From positions 1 through 19,740 of the forward strand of contig CAZIDL010000047.1 in the NCBI GenBank assembly GCA_964537825.1: 19,740 nucleotides of DNA. The letters are read 5' to 3'. Positions 7,305 through 15,502 of this stretch are shown here, in pieces. The position numbers and the translations under genes were made by a program. Source of the DNA: CAZIDL01 sp964537825. GTDB taxonomy: Bacteria > Bacteroidota > Bacteroidia > Flavobacteriales_D > CAYVSK01. The notes beneath the pieces are model-generated. The model worked only from the letters and a program-made list of their open reading frames with translations, made no database searches and was not told the origin of the DNA. How positions within the stretch are numbered: the stretch's first letter is position 1; the number at the start of each line of letters is the position of its first letter.

Positions 7305-8614
7305 AGAAGTTATTGGTCATTACCTATTATTGGCCGCCTATGGGGGGAGGAGGTGTGCAACGCTGGCTGAAGTTCGTTAAATATCTCCGGCGTTATGGAT
7401 GGGAACCAGTGGTCTTCACTACGGAAGGAGGGAACATATCCATTAGGGATGAAAGCCTCTTCGAAGATGTACCTGATGATCTTCAGGTTATCCGTCATCC
7501 GATCCTCGAACCATACGGGATCTATAACCGCTTGATGGGGAAGGGAAAGGACGAAGGTTTCCATGCTGGGTTCGTTGAAATGAAAGAAGAACAGGGGCGT
7601 CCGCTTATGAAAAAGTTTACGATGTGGGTACGGGGAGCCCTGTTCATACCGGATGCCAAGATGTTTTGGATACGCCCAGCAGCAAAAAGGATCCATCGAG
7701 CGCTAAGCAAGGAAGGGTTAGAGGTGGATGCGATCCTGTCCACAGGACCACCTCACAGTACTCATCTCATAGCGGAACGCGTTCTGAGAGAACACGATAT
7801 TCCATGGGTTGCTGATTTCCGAGATCCATGGACCGAGATCGATTTTTTCCATCATCTTCCAATGCCAAAATGGGCTGAGCGGCGTCATCGGAAGCTCGAA
7901 AGGAAAGTGCTCCAAAATGCTGACCGTGTGCTGACCGTAAGTTGGAGCTGGGCTCAGGATCTCGAACGGATCGGTGGCCGAAAAGTTGGAGTGGTCACCA
8001 ATGGGTTCGATGAAGAGGATCTCCCCCAAACCGGTCCCCCTCCTTTGAGTCAGGCCTTCACCATCACTCATGCCGGAGTCTTTAACAAGGACCGGAACCC
8101 TGAGTTCCTATGGGATGCGATGGGGGAATTGGCTGAGGAGGACCCTTCTTTTAAGGAAGCATTATCGATCCGCTTGATCGGCCCGACCGATCATTCCATT
8201 CTAGAGGGGATAGAAGCGAACGGACTTTCCGGAAATATCGAGCAAATTCCCCAATTGCCCCACCGGGAAGTGATCCCTTATCTGCGAACTTCTTGGCTTC
8301 TTTTACTTCCATTGAACAACACTCCGAATATCGATGGAGTGATCCCCGGAAAATTGTACGAGTACCTTGGAGCAAGACGGCCGGTCCTTTGCACTGGTAA
8401 GCCGGATGGGGATGCCGGACGGATCCTTAACGAGACGGGTTCTGGGAAGATCGTGGACTTTAATGATCGGAAGGGGATGCGAAAGGCGTTGGAAGCTTAT
8501 TATCGTTCATATACTAAAGGGAACTTAAGGGTGGATGCTCAAGGGATCGAGCGGTATTCTCGAAGAGAGTTGGCACGGTCGATCGCCAAGGAGTTGGATG
8601 CCCTTATTCCCTGA
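7301..8614 (+). CDS. Glycosyltransferase, GT4-like
   Basis: A 437-residue GT-B type glycosyltransferase. The N-terminus MKKLLVITYYWPPMGGGGVQ holds the 'Y-x-P-P-x-G-G-x-x-x-x-R' loop typical of GT4 enzymes. STGPPHSTHLIA and WVADFRDPW mark the middle of the acceptor domain. In the C-terminal domain ITHAGVFNKDRNPEFLWDA opens the nucleotide-sugar domain, and GVIPGKLYEYLGARRPVLCTG is the phosphate- and sugar-contacting segment. Donor and acceptor cannot be read from sequence. The ATG overlaps the lyase stop, so both are likely translated from one message started at the 5016-5044 promoter. The TGA lies only 2 bp from the end of the convergent sulfotransferase gene, and no terminator is visible between them. 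Confidence 0.88.
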   Translation: MKKLLVITYYWPPMGGGGVQRWLKFVKYLRRYGWEPVVFTTEGGNISIRDESLFEDVPDDLQVIRHPILEPYGIYNRLMGKGKDEGFHAGFVEMKEEQGRPLMKKFTMWVRGALFIPDAKMFWIRPAAKRIHRALSKEGLEVDAILSTGPPHSTHLIAERVLREHDIPWVADFRDPWTEIDFFHHLPMPKWAERRHRKLERKVLQNADRVLTVSWSWAQDLERIGGRKVGVVTNGFDEEDLPQTGPPPLSQAFTITHAGVFNKDRNPEFLWDAMGELAEEDPSFKEALSIRLIGPTDHSILEGIEANGLSGNIEQIPQLPHREVIPYLRTSWLLLLPLNNTPNIDGVIPGKLYEYLGARRPVLCTGKPDGDAGRILNETGSGKIVDFNDRKGMRKALEAYYRSYTKGNLRVDAQGIERYSRRELARSIAKELDALIP

Positions 8615-8616
8615 AT

Positions 8617-9576
8617 TCATTTCAGCTTGTCACGGCGTAAGCTTATCATATAACGCGTTCCCTGGAGAAGCCCCCTTTCTTTCAAATGAAAACGGATGTT
8701 CTTGAAAAAGTCTCCGACTTTAAGAAAGAACAAGCTCACCGATGACATCGGGCGGGGACCATTCGCATAATGGATCGAATACCCTGCATCCAGAAGTTCA
8801 TGATATAGGAGTTCCTCGATCCGTCGAATTCGTTCCTGCTTCATCCCTGTCCAGAACTTTTCCTTGTTCTGGGGAAGAACCCCTCGTATTCCTTGACCTG
8901 AACCCCTTTTTTCGCTCGAATCCGCCTCGAGCAATTTCCGATCGTAGGGGATCCCAAGAAAGGAAGAAAGATCTTTCACGGTTTCTTCAGGATCTTCGAG
9001 AAGCTCCTCGTAATGGATCAATAAGGTGTCTTCCTGCCACTGCTTTTTTCCTTCAAGGATCGAACGAGCTGGCCTTTTCCATTCATGAGCCGCAAGTAAA
9101 GGACTTTTCCCCCACGAGGATGCCACAGAGAGAGAACGGTCCCTGGGATCCCGAAGGATGGCCACGAAAAGAGCTTTGGGGAATCGTGCCTTGAGGAGTT
9201 CGATGAAAAGAGCATAGGTCGGGGTCTTATCCCCGAAGAGTTCTGCTTCCGGGTTCTGCCAAAGTCCAACATCGCGGATCAATCGATGGATGAGCGCTTC
9301 GATGCTTTCTGCCCGTTGGATGTATTGGTCCAGATCCGGGGTGAATCCGTTTCGTTGAAGCTTTAGAAAATAATTCGAGCGGCGGAGGATCTTTCCGATG
9401 GTCTCAGCATCCTGAGCTGGGGGTCTACCCTGGTGGTCCCGGAGCAATTTGGGGAAAATGTGACTTTCGGGACCGATGCTCACCCGGTCGCTTTGGTTCA
9501 AGATCCCCTGAAGGAGTTTGGTACCTGAGCGGGCTGGACCCACTATAAAGACCAGGTCTTCCCCTTTATTGTCCAT
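8617..9576 (-). CDS. Sulfotransferase (PAPS-dependent)
   Basis: A 319-residue sulfotransferase. The 5'-phosphosulfate loop is VGPARSGTKLL at residues 12-22. GDKTPTY at 115-121 is a segment common in the sulfotransferase_3 family, and the 3'-phosphate site is ILRDPRDRSLS with Arg142 and Ser150 eight residues apart. All elements for PAPS binding are present. A polysaccharide acceptor is inferred from the surrounding genes. The ATG start at 9576 is in good agreement with the family. It is the last gene of a minus-strand run after the YfhO-like gene, separated by 50 bp without a recognisable promoter, so it is probably transcribed with that gene. Confidence 0.9.
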   Translation of the reverse strand: MDNKGEDLVFIVGPARSGTKLLQGILNQSDRVSIGPESHIFPKLLRDHQGRPPAQDAETIGKILRRSNYFLKLQRNGFTPDLDQYIQRAESIEALIHRLIRDVGLWQNPEAELFGDKTPTYALFIELLKARFPKALFVAILRDPRDRSLSVASSWGKSPLLAAHEWKRPARSILEGKKQWQEDTLLIHYEELLEDPEETVKDLSSFLGIPYDRKLLEADSSEKRGSGQGIRGVLPQNKEKFWTGMKQERIRRIEELLYHELLDAGYSIHYANGPRPMSSVSLFFLKVGDFFKNIRFHLKERGLLQGTRYMISLRRDKLK

Positions 9577-9626
9577 GGGAACGGCCTTTGCTTTGATGGG
9601 AGCCGGTAAAGAAGCCTCGAATGGAG

Positions 9627-12161
9627 TTAGAGCTCGTCTTTTTCATCGCTTTCTGCTTCCTCTTGGGGCTGTCTCTTTTTTCGGATCTCGTAGAGAACAG
9701 CCCCGAGGATAACTAAAAAGATGATGATAGATGAGGCTAAGGAGATCTGTTCACCCGTATAATAAGAATGAGGGTGGAATTTGAACTCGATCTTGTGGGA
9801 CCCTGCTGGAATCCATAGTCCTCTCAGTGCATAGTTGACACGTATATGGGGGACCTCTTTTCCATCGATGAAGACCTTCCAATCCGATCCGCTACCCTCA
9901 TAATAGATCTCCGAGAAAACGGCCATATGCCCCTTATTCCCCTTGACCTGCGCTTTGTACTTGAGCTGGTTGGCCTTGTACTCGGTGAGTTCGATAAAGG
10001 AGTTGTTCGAATGTCCGGGCTCTCCTTTTCCTTGAAAGTATTCCTTGAACTCTTGATCCACAAGAGCCGTTCTGGAGGGATCGAAATCGTTGAGAGCGGT
10101 TATGGTCTCTTTAGGACCTTTCATCCATCGTAACTCTTCGACGAACCAAGCGTTCCCCAATGCACCTGGATTCTTGCGGGCCACCTCTCGCACGCGTTTT
10201 TTGGAGCCTTTGTCGGGTTCGGTGATGACCCACCTCGCATTGAGCATGTTAAGCACCTTCCGGTTCCCCCTTTGAAGGTGGCGGTCGATAAGGTCTTGGT
10301 ATCGGATAAGCTTGGCTGCATGGTAGCCTCCGATCGAACGATGATGATAGGAAGTGAATGCGTCGGCAAAAGGATCACCCGGCACTGTATTATAGACACG
10401 GTAATGTTGTTCGGGGTTTGTCCAATTTTCTGGAGGTCCTGGATAGTAATTATCCGCTTTATTGCCGAGGATGGTCCGGTCTGCTTGGGTCAGGCGGTAT
10501 TCGGCGGGGGTCTTCTGGTTAGGGTTTGAAAAATCCTCTTCGTTAAGGAAGTTGCGGTCTACGACCCAGAGATCCACGACGATAATTGTACCAAGGCCTA
10601 GCAAGAAGTACGGTTTTTTAAGATATCCTTTGAAGAAAGCCCAAATAGCCAGAAATGCGAGACCAATGAAAACAAAGGAGCGTATGGAGCTCTGTTGGAG
10701 CATCGAAGCCCTATCTGCCTTCAGAGGCTCTAGGATCCCCATTTGTCCAAGCCTGGACGCCATTCTTCCTTCGAAATCGAACAGGGAAGGGCCGAAAAGG
10801 GCAAAGAACAAACAGAACCCTCCTGTAGCATAAAAGGCCCACCGGAACTTTTTCAAGGCGTCCTGATCCGGATCCCTCATTAGGCGTTGTACTGCCAAGG
10901 TGCCCATAAGAGGTGCTGAGAAGCAGACCAAGATCAGGGTCATCGAAGGAGAGCGGAACTTGTTGTAGAGCGGTAGGTATTGGAAGAGAAAGTCGTTGAA
11001 TGCTGAAAAATGCCTTCCCCAGGCCATCATAATAGCGAGAACACTGATCAAAAGCATCCACCAACGTACGCTCCCCTTAACAAGGAGGAGCCCGGCTATG
11101 AAAAGAAAACAAATTACGGCTCCCAAATAGTTAGGACCGGACGTGAAGGGTTGATCGCCCCAATAGAGGGGGAGCTGGCCGAGGAATCGTTCGAGTCTGG
11201 GTCCTTTTAAGTTACGCTTTTTTAGGGCCTTAGCTGTTTTCGAGTCTTCGTCCGGATTCGTGTGCGACCCTCCGCCATATAGCATCGGGATCATGAGGTT
11301 GAAAGTCTCCGCTTTCCCATAACTCCACCGCATCGCATAATCTTTGTCCAATCCGCTCCCTCCTTCCTCTTTCCCTTTTTCGAGAGGAGAGGACCCACCT
11401 CTTATGGTCTCCTTGGAATAAGTATAAGTGCTCCAAATGCTCGACACGTTCGGACCAATGGCCAAGATCCCTGCAAATAACAGGATGCTGGCTGAGAGAA
11501 AATAATGTTTAAGCTCTCCCTTTTGAAAAGCATAGATCCCTTCGATGATCATGATGAGAACGATAAAAAGGGCGAGGTAGTAATTGATCTGGAGGTGATT
11601 GGATGCCAAGGCAGCACATACTGTGAAAGCAGTAAGAGCACCTCCCAGGATCCTCCTTCCTTTTAAGGTCATGTAGAGGGTGGCAATGCATGGGGCTATG
11701 AACCCGAGAACCCGTAATTTACCAGTATGCCCTGCTTCATAGGAGGTCAAGAAATAGGTTGAGAATGCGAAGGCAAAGCCTCCTATCAAGGCTAGCCATG
11801 GGTCCACCCGCATGACCAGTAACATGATGAAAAAGCCAAGAAAGAGCGTGAAGATCAATCCCGTTTTAGAAGGGAGGTAAGGTTTTGTCAACCAAGTCTT
11901 TATATCTGCTATTAGGTTGGAAGGGTGGTGGGTGCTCATCTGAAAGGTCGGCATCCCACTGAATTGGGAATTCGTCCACAAAGGCTCTTCACCGAATTTC
12001 TCCCGGTGCTCATAGGTCTCTTGAGAGTTCGCCTCGGAGTTCAAATGATCCCCTTTTTTTACGATCTCCCCGTCTAGCACCGGATGAAAATATCCGAGCA
12101 TAGCTATGAGGAAGAGAACGATGCAGACGATATAGCTAAGCCAACCTTGCTTTAAGTCCAT
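9627..12161 (-). CDS. YfhO-like multi-pass membrane protein
   Basis: An 844-residue inner-membrane protein with roughly 12 hydrophobic segments, several long extracytoplasmic loops and a single final membrane segment followed by a charged tail. The first loop after helix 1 contains GDHLNSEANSQETYEHRE and EPLWTNSQFSGMPTFQ, both characteristic of the Bacteroidota YfhO family. YfhO proteins are related to GT-C membrane glycosyltransferases. Gram-positive members are implicated in glycosylating lipoteichoic acid, while the substrate in Bacteroidota is not established. A C-terminal soluble region with KVFIDGKEVPHIRVNYALRG looks like a beta-sandwich. Its position between two sulfotransferases suggests a role in adding or polymerising sugars on the periplasmic face, which is inference. 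It ends with TAA. Confidence 0.82.
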   Translation of the reverse strand: MDLKQGWLSYIVCIVLFLIAMLGYFHPVLDGEIVKKGDHLNSEANSQETYEHREKFGEEPLWTNSQFSGMPTFQMSTHHPSNLIADIKTWLTKPYLPSKTGLIFTLFLGFFIMLLVMRVDPWLALIGGFAFAFSTYFLTSYEAGHTGKLRVLGFIAPCIATLYMTLKGRRILGGALTAFTVCAALASNHLQINYYLALFIVLIMIIEGIYAFQKGELKHYFLSASILLFAGILAIGPNVSSIWSTYTYSKETIRGGSSPLEKGKEEGGSGLDKDYAMRWSYGKAETFNLMIPMLYGGGSHTNPDEDSKTAKALKKRNLKGPRLERFLGQLPLYWGDQPFTSGPNYLGAVICFLFIAGLLLVKGSVRWWMLLISVLAIMMAWGRHFSAFNDFLFQYLPLYNKFRSPSMTLILVCFSAPLMGTLAVQRLMRDPDQDALKKFRWAFYATGGFCLFFALFGPSLFDFEGRMASRLGQMGILEPLKADRASMLQQSSIRSFVFIGLAFLAIWAFFKGYLKKPYFLLGLGTIIVVDLWVVDRNFLNEEDFSNPNQKTPAEYRLTQADRTILGNKADNYYPGPPENWTNPEQHYRVYNTVPGDPFADAFTSYHHRSIGGYHAAKLIRYQDLIDRHLQRGNRKVLNMLNARWVITEPDKGSKKRVREVARKNPGALGNAWFVEELRWMKGPKETITALNDFDPSRTALVDQEFKEYFQGKGEPGHSNNSFIELTEYKANQLKYKAQVKGNKGHMAVFSEIYYEGSGSDWKVFIDGKEVPHIRVNYALRGLWIPAGSHKIEFKFHPHSYYTGEQISLASSIIIFLVILGAVLYEIRKKRQPQEEAESDEKDEL

Positions 12162-12198
12162 AAGTGCCTTGGATGATCGGTATTGGAACGAAAGTACC

Positions 12199-12206
12199 CA
12201 AACATA
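12199..12206 (-). promoter_or_regulatory. Possible -7 promoter element for the YfhO-like gene
   Basis: On the minus strand this reads TATGTTTG, an exact TAnnTTTG match, 37 bp upstream of the ATG at 12161 and inside the 57-bp gap after the Lys-type sulfotransferase. No clear -33 TTTG lies at the right distance. The YfhO-like gene may therefore have its own promoter in addition to read-through from the gene upstream. Confidence 0.35.
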
Positions 12207-12218
12207 CGGATCGCGCTG

Positions 12219-13112
12219 TTATCGTTGATCTGCATTTTCCCAGGGGGTCAGGTCAAGGTCGGGAAAGAGTTCCCTCAAAGCGTCCCTTTCCCCAAGGAAT
12301 CGTTCACGAAGCTCCTTTTTCAGTTGGATCTCTTCTTCTGACACCGGAGGTGCGGCTCCTGCGTTGAGCTTTAGGTAGAGTGGCAATAACTTTTCCTGGA
12401 CCCGGTTGGGTATGTGTGGTTGGATCCGTTCCCCCAACTGGTGCAACCATTTGCTTTTGATCCGCTTGCTGCTGTTCCGTTTTTCAAAGGAATAATGCCC
12501 GTAGAAATCCGGGTCGATCCCCAAGTCCATTGCGACTTTTTGCATGAAGCTTTTGGGGTCCTTCTTCATCCGTTCGAAGAGGTATACATAGACCCCTGCT
12601 CTTCCAAAGGCCTCTACCCATGGGGTGAGGTACTTGGCATACCTGCACTTCTCCAGGGGAGGCACTGCCCATCTGAGTTCGCTCTGCTCAGGATCGATAA
12701 AGGTTCTGAACTCCGATCGATTCCGCTTTCTGCGATAACGGCTGAAGCGGTAACTTGAATGGATCTGTTCGGAAGGTTCACGGAGGATAAAAAGGATCCA
12801 CGGAGGAGGCGATCCTTTTGAGAGCACCTGGATGGGAGTGCGATCGTAAAAATAGTTCGGAGTGGCTTCCAGCTTCAGCTTCCGTTCATTACAATGACGG
12901 AATTGTTCCTTATAAGCTTGAAGACCATGTTCGTGGATGTTCAGATCCTCATTATGCCGATCGATCCGGTCCCGGAGAAAATGGGTCTCTTTCTTTCGGG
13001 AACCGCAGATATCTGGATGTGCAGCAAGCCAGAAAAAAAGGGAGCTGGTGCCACATTTAGGGGCCCCGGCAATAACGATGTCCGGAAGGAATGTTCCTTC
13101 GCTTTCCTCCAT
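12219..13112 (-). CDS. Sulfotransferase of the Lys-type (heparan sulfate ST-like)
   Basis: A 297-residue sulfotransferase. The 5'-phosphosulfate loop GAPKCGTSSLFFWLAAHPDI at residues 16-35 has Lys19 at the position of the catalytic Lys of heparan sulfate N- and 3-O-sulfotransferases, whereas the other complete sulfotransferases here have Arg. KKETHFL at 40-46 and EATPNYFYD at 82-90 match segments conserved in that group. The 3'-phosphate site FILREPSEQIHSSYRFSRY at 108-126 has Arg111 and Ser119 eight apart. All sequence elements for activity are present. It lies head-to-head with a CE4-like deacetylase gene 173 bp away, so N-sulfation of freed amino groups is a reasonable guess, though O-sulfation is equally compatible with the sequence. 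It stops with TAA and is followed by the YfhO-like gene. Confidence 0.9.
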   Translation of the reverse strand: MEESEGTFLPDIVIAGAPKCGTSSLFFWLAAHPDICGSRKKETHFLRDRIDRHNEDLNIHEHGLQAYKEQFRHCNERKLKLEATPNYFYDRTPIQVLSKGSPPPWILFILREPSEQIHSSYRFSRYRRKRNRSEFRTFIDPEQSELRWAVPPLEKCRYAKYLTPWVEAFGRAGVYVYLFERMKKDPKSFMQKVAMDLGIDPDFYGHYSFEKRNSSKRIKSKWLHQLGERIQPHIPNRVQEKLLPLYLKLNAGAAPPVSEEEIQLKKELRERFLGERDALRELFPDLDLTPWENADQR

Positions 13113-13146
13113 GGGTGGCTGGGTCGAATACCCCGAAAGTCGCTTT

Positions 13147-13165
13147 TTCCGACCAAGGGTCGGAA
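13147..13165. repeat. Perfect 8-bp inverted repeat in a divergent intergenic region
   Basis: TTCCGACC-AAG-GGTCGGAA is a perfect 8-bp inverted repeat with a 3-base spacer, in the 173-bp gap between the divergent sulfotransferase and deacetylase genes. Neither side has the T-run needed for an intrinsic terminator, so an operator or a leader hairpin is more likely. A third TTCCGACC lies at 13255-13262, 23 bp before the deacetylase start, and a fourth at 13466-13473 inside that gene. No exact TAnnTTTG element was found in the gap for either direction. Confidence 0.45.
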
Positions 13166-13285
13166 TAAATCTAGAAAAGATCGCTGATTCGGGTCAGGGT
13201 GCCTTTGCTCGTTCCCTTATTTCGTCGATCTTCGAGGATTCCATGATATCGAGGTTCCGACCTTTCTTGTTTCAGCTAGCTTAGG

Positions 13286-14419
13286 ATGGCCGCTGATCTT
13301 CACATTTGTAGGTACTACCACGATCATCGGGCTCCATTGAGCTTGATGATGGACGATCTGTCTCCGACCGCTATTACCCTCGACGGGAGGCTCCGTCCAG
13401 AGAACGACCACGGATATGGAGTGGATCACAAGGACGGTCTCTTCGCCTACCTCGACGAATATCTGTTCCGACCCTTCCCCGAGATTAAGGGGACCTTCTT
13501 CTTGTTGACCGACCGTCACACCAATCATAAGGACGGTGTTGGAGGTAGAAAGGTCCTATGGAGGGGGTTTGACGAAGCCTTTGTTTCCTTTTTGAAACAG
13601 CTAGAGGATCGATTCGATCATGCTTTCCATGGGGTCCATCACCTTCATTACGACTCGGAAGGAAGGCGAAGGATGGAGTTCGCTGATCGCCGCCTCTCCG
13701 ATCTTGAGGACCTTAAAGAGGCGATTCGAGGCTTTAGCCAGCGAACCGGCATCGAATTCCAAGGGGTAAAATTGCCTGGTTACGTTTCCAACGATGAATC
13801 AAGCGACTTGATCAAAAAGCTCGGATTCCGTTGGTGGGTCTATAGTGCTGCTATGATGGACAAGGACCAGGACAATGACGCGTTCTTCGATGGACCTCTC
13901 CTGAAGATACCTTCGAACCTTAATGGTAATGCATTCGCAAAAACGGTGGATGGAGGAGGATCAGGCTTCCCTCCATTCTTTCATAGGCAATGGAAGCGTT
14001 GGGAACGGAAAAGAAAAGAAAGGTATCTGGAGAGCTTGTACCAGAAGGGATTTCCGATCACCGTCCAGGAGCATTATTCAACGGCCCGTTCCATCGGCGG
14101 ACGCCAGGATCCCAACCTCTTCGATGACCTCGCTTCACTTAGCCGGATCTTCTCCTTTTTACGGGGAGGGGATATCTGGCATACAGGAATGAACGCGCTT
14201 GCTAAATACATCGAGAACCGCGATCAGAGCGAACTCGTGGAGGAAAACAGGGGGTTTCGGATCATCTATCAAGGGACTTATCCGGACCCGGCCATAACGG
14301 TGCGCTGTAATAGTGTTGATTCAATCCGGAACGGGAACGGCGAATGGATACATGGGGTAAGGAAAGGTGGAGGTTGGGTCTTTGATGGGCTTGTTCCAGG
14401 GAGTTATAGTTTCGAATAA
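13286..14419 (+). CDS. CE4/NodB-like polysaccharide deacetylase
   Basis: A 377-residue protein with the ordered motifs of carbohydrate esterase family 4. SLMMDDLSP at residues 19-27 supplies the Asp pair (catalytic base Asp23, metal ligand Asp24). HGVHH at 115-119 gives the H-x3-H metal pair. KLPGY at 162-166 matches the third motif, GFRWWVYS at 180-187 the fourth, and ITVQEHYS at 258-265 a final His-bearing strand. The expected reaction is removal of N- or O-acetyl groups from a polysaccharide. The sequence is divergent from classical NodB and closer in feel to DUF2334-type members. It has no signal peptide, so it may act in the cytoplasm on lipid-linked sugars. A CTTAGG precedes the ATG. 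Two bases separate its TAA from the next sulfotransferase start. Confidence 0.72.
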   Translation: MAADLHICRYYHDHRAPLSLMMDDLSPTAITLDGRLRPENDHGYGVDHKDGLFAYLDEYLFRPFPEIKGTFFLLTDRHTNHKDGVGGRKVLWRGFDEAFVSFLKQLEDRFDHAFHGVHHLHYDSEGRRRMEFADRRLSDLEDLKEAIRGFSQRTGIEFQGVKLPGYVSNDESSDLIKKLGFRWWVYSAAMMDKDQDNDAFFDGPLLKIPSNLNGNAFAKTVDGGGSGFPPFFHRQWKRWERKRKERYLESLYQKGFPITVQEHYSTARSIGGRQDPNLFDDLASLSRIFSFLRGGDIWHTGMNALAKYIENRDQSELVEENRGFRIIYQGTYPDPAITVRCNSVDSIRNGNGEWIHGVRKGGGWVFDGLVPGSYSFE

Positions 14420-14421
14420 AG

Positions 14422-15351
14422 ATGAAGAACCCCTCCTTCATAGAAGCTCGTCCTTTTACACCCCCGGTCTTTATAACTGGATGTATGCGTAGCGGGACTT
14501 CATTTCTGGCCAAATTGCTGACCGAGCACCCGCACCTCCTTCACCTTGAAGGAGAGCTCAATAGAGTCTGGACGGAGATCGGTGGGATGGATTGCCGGGG
14601 ATCGCGCCGGTATCTTTCACGAGATGATATCGATCCGCAGGCGGTCGCTAATATGGCCGCCTATTTCGAACGCTGTTCTCACGAATTCACGAAGAGCAAG
14701 TATTTGCTATCGCGGATCTATTCACGGTTCAAGAAAGGAAGCGGGGGCGTCCTGAAGAAAAAGGATGCGCGTTCGGTGAACAAGAACGTGCATTTTATTA
14801 ATCGCACGGATTACCTGCTCCACATGTTCCCTACAGCAAAGCTCATACTTATCATACGGCCGATCGAGGCCCAGGTGAACAGCTTGCGTTTGCATTTTGA
14901 AAAGAAGGAAAAGGAGGGGATCTTTCATGAACCCCCTGAACGGAAGAAGGATTCATGGACCAGTAATAGGGAGGATCCTCCAAGGAGATGGAATTTCGAG
15001 GATCTCTTGGATGCTTGGTTGAACTTGAACCTTACGGCTTTGGATGATCTGGAAGGAATAAGTACTTCCAGGTACCACTTGGTCGATCACAGAGATCTTG
15101 TGAAAGTTCCGGAAAAGGTTGTGCAAGGGGTCTATGAATTCCTGGAGCTCGACCCCAAAACGGTAAAGGTGGGTAAAAGCTCATTGGGAAGAAAAGCTTT
15201 CAATTCTCATACCGGTGGAGACCCGCTCACGGATTGGCAGAAAAGGCTGAGCAAAGGCGAAAAGGAAAGGATCGAAGTTTTTAAAAAGGAGCAGCGTGGG
15301 GCTTTCGACCGGATCGAAGAGACTCTTTCGAAGCACAAGGGGCTTCCTTGA
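14422..15351 (+). CDS. Sulfotransferase (PAPS-dependent)
   Basis: A 309-residue sulfotransferase. The 5'-phosphosulfate loop is ITGCMRSGTSFLAKLL at residues 18-33. The 3'-phosphate site is IIRPIEAQVNSL, with Arg146 and Ser154 eight residues apart. The element before it, NKNVHFINRTDYLLHMFP, occupies the place of the 'K-x-P-x-N' segment of related enzymes. The C-terminal part has YHLVDHRDLVKVPEKVVQGV, the usual 'Y-x-x-L-x-x-x-P' stretch. Acceptor unknown. It starts 2 bp after the CE4-like deacetylase and must share its message, which ties deacetylation and sulfation together on this strand. It ends with TGA and is followed by a non-coding gap before the protease gene. Confidence 0.9.
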   Translation: MKNPSFIEARPFTPPVFITGCMRSGTSFLAKLLTEHPHLLHLEGELNRVWTEIGGMDCRGSRRYLSRDDIDPQAVANMAAYFERCSHEFTKSKYLLSRIYSRFKKGSGGVLKKKDARSVNKNVHFINRTDYLLHMFPTAKLILIIRPIEAQVNSLRLHFEKKEKEGIFHEPPERKKDSWTSNREDPPRRWNFEDLLDAWLNLNLTALDDLEGISTSRYHLVDHRDLVKVPEKVVQGVYEFLELDPKTVKVGKSSLGRKAFNSHTGGDPLTDWQKRLSKGEKERIEVFKKEQRGAFDRIEETLSKHKGLP

Positions 15352-15387
15352 TCTATCTGATCACTTTTTATGAGGATGATCCAAAAT

Positions 15388-15405
15388 ATTCCCTCCAAAG
15401 GGAAT
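15388..15405 (+). terminator. Weak hairpin after the sulfotransferase gene
   Basis: ATTCCCT-CCAA-AGGGAAT forms a 7-bp perfect stem 36 bp after the sulfotransferase stop. It is not followed by a T-run, so it could slow or help end transcription but is not a convincing intrinsic terminator on its own. Confidence 0.25.
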
Positions 15406-15502
15406 GGACTTCTTCATCCAGTATGTTTTTCCGATCCGGATCTATGGATCTTTGTGTTGCTCCGTTTAAGGAGGCTTTAATAGGATCATGCTTTCTTCCT
15501 CG

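Noticed and set aside
13147..13165. Inverted repeat as an intrinsic terminator
   Set aside because: It lies between divergent gene starts and neither strand has a T-run after the stem.
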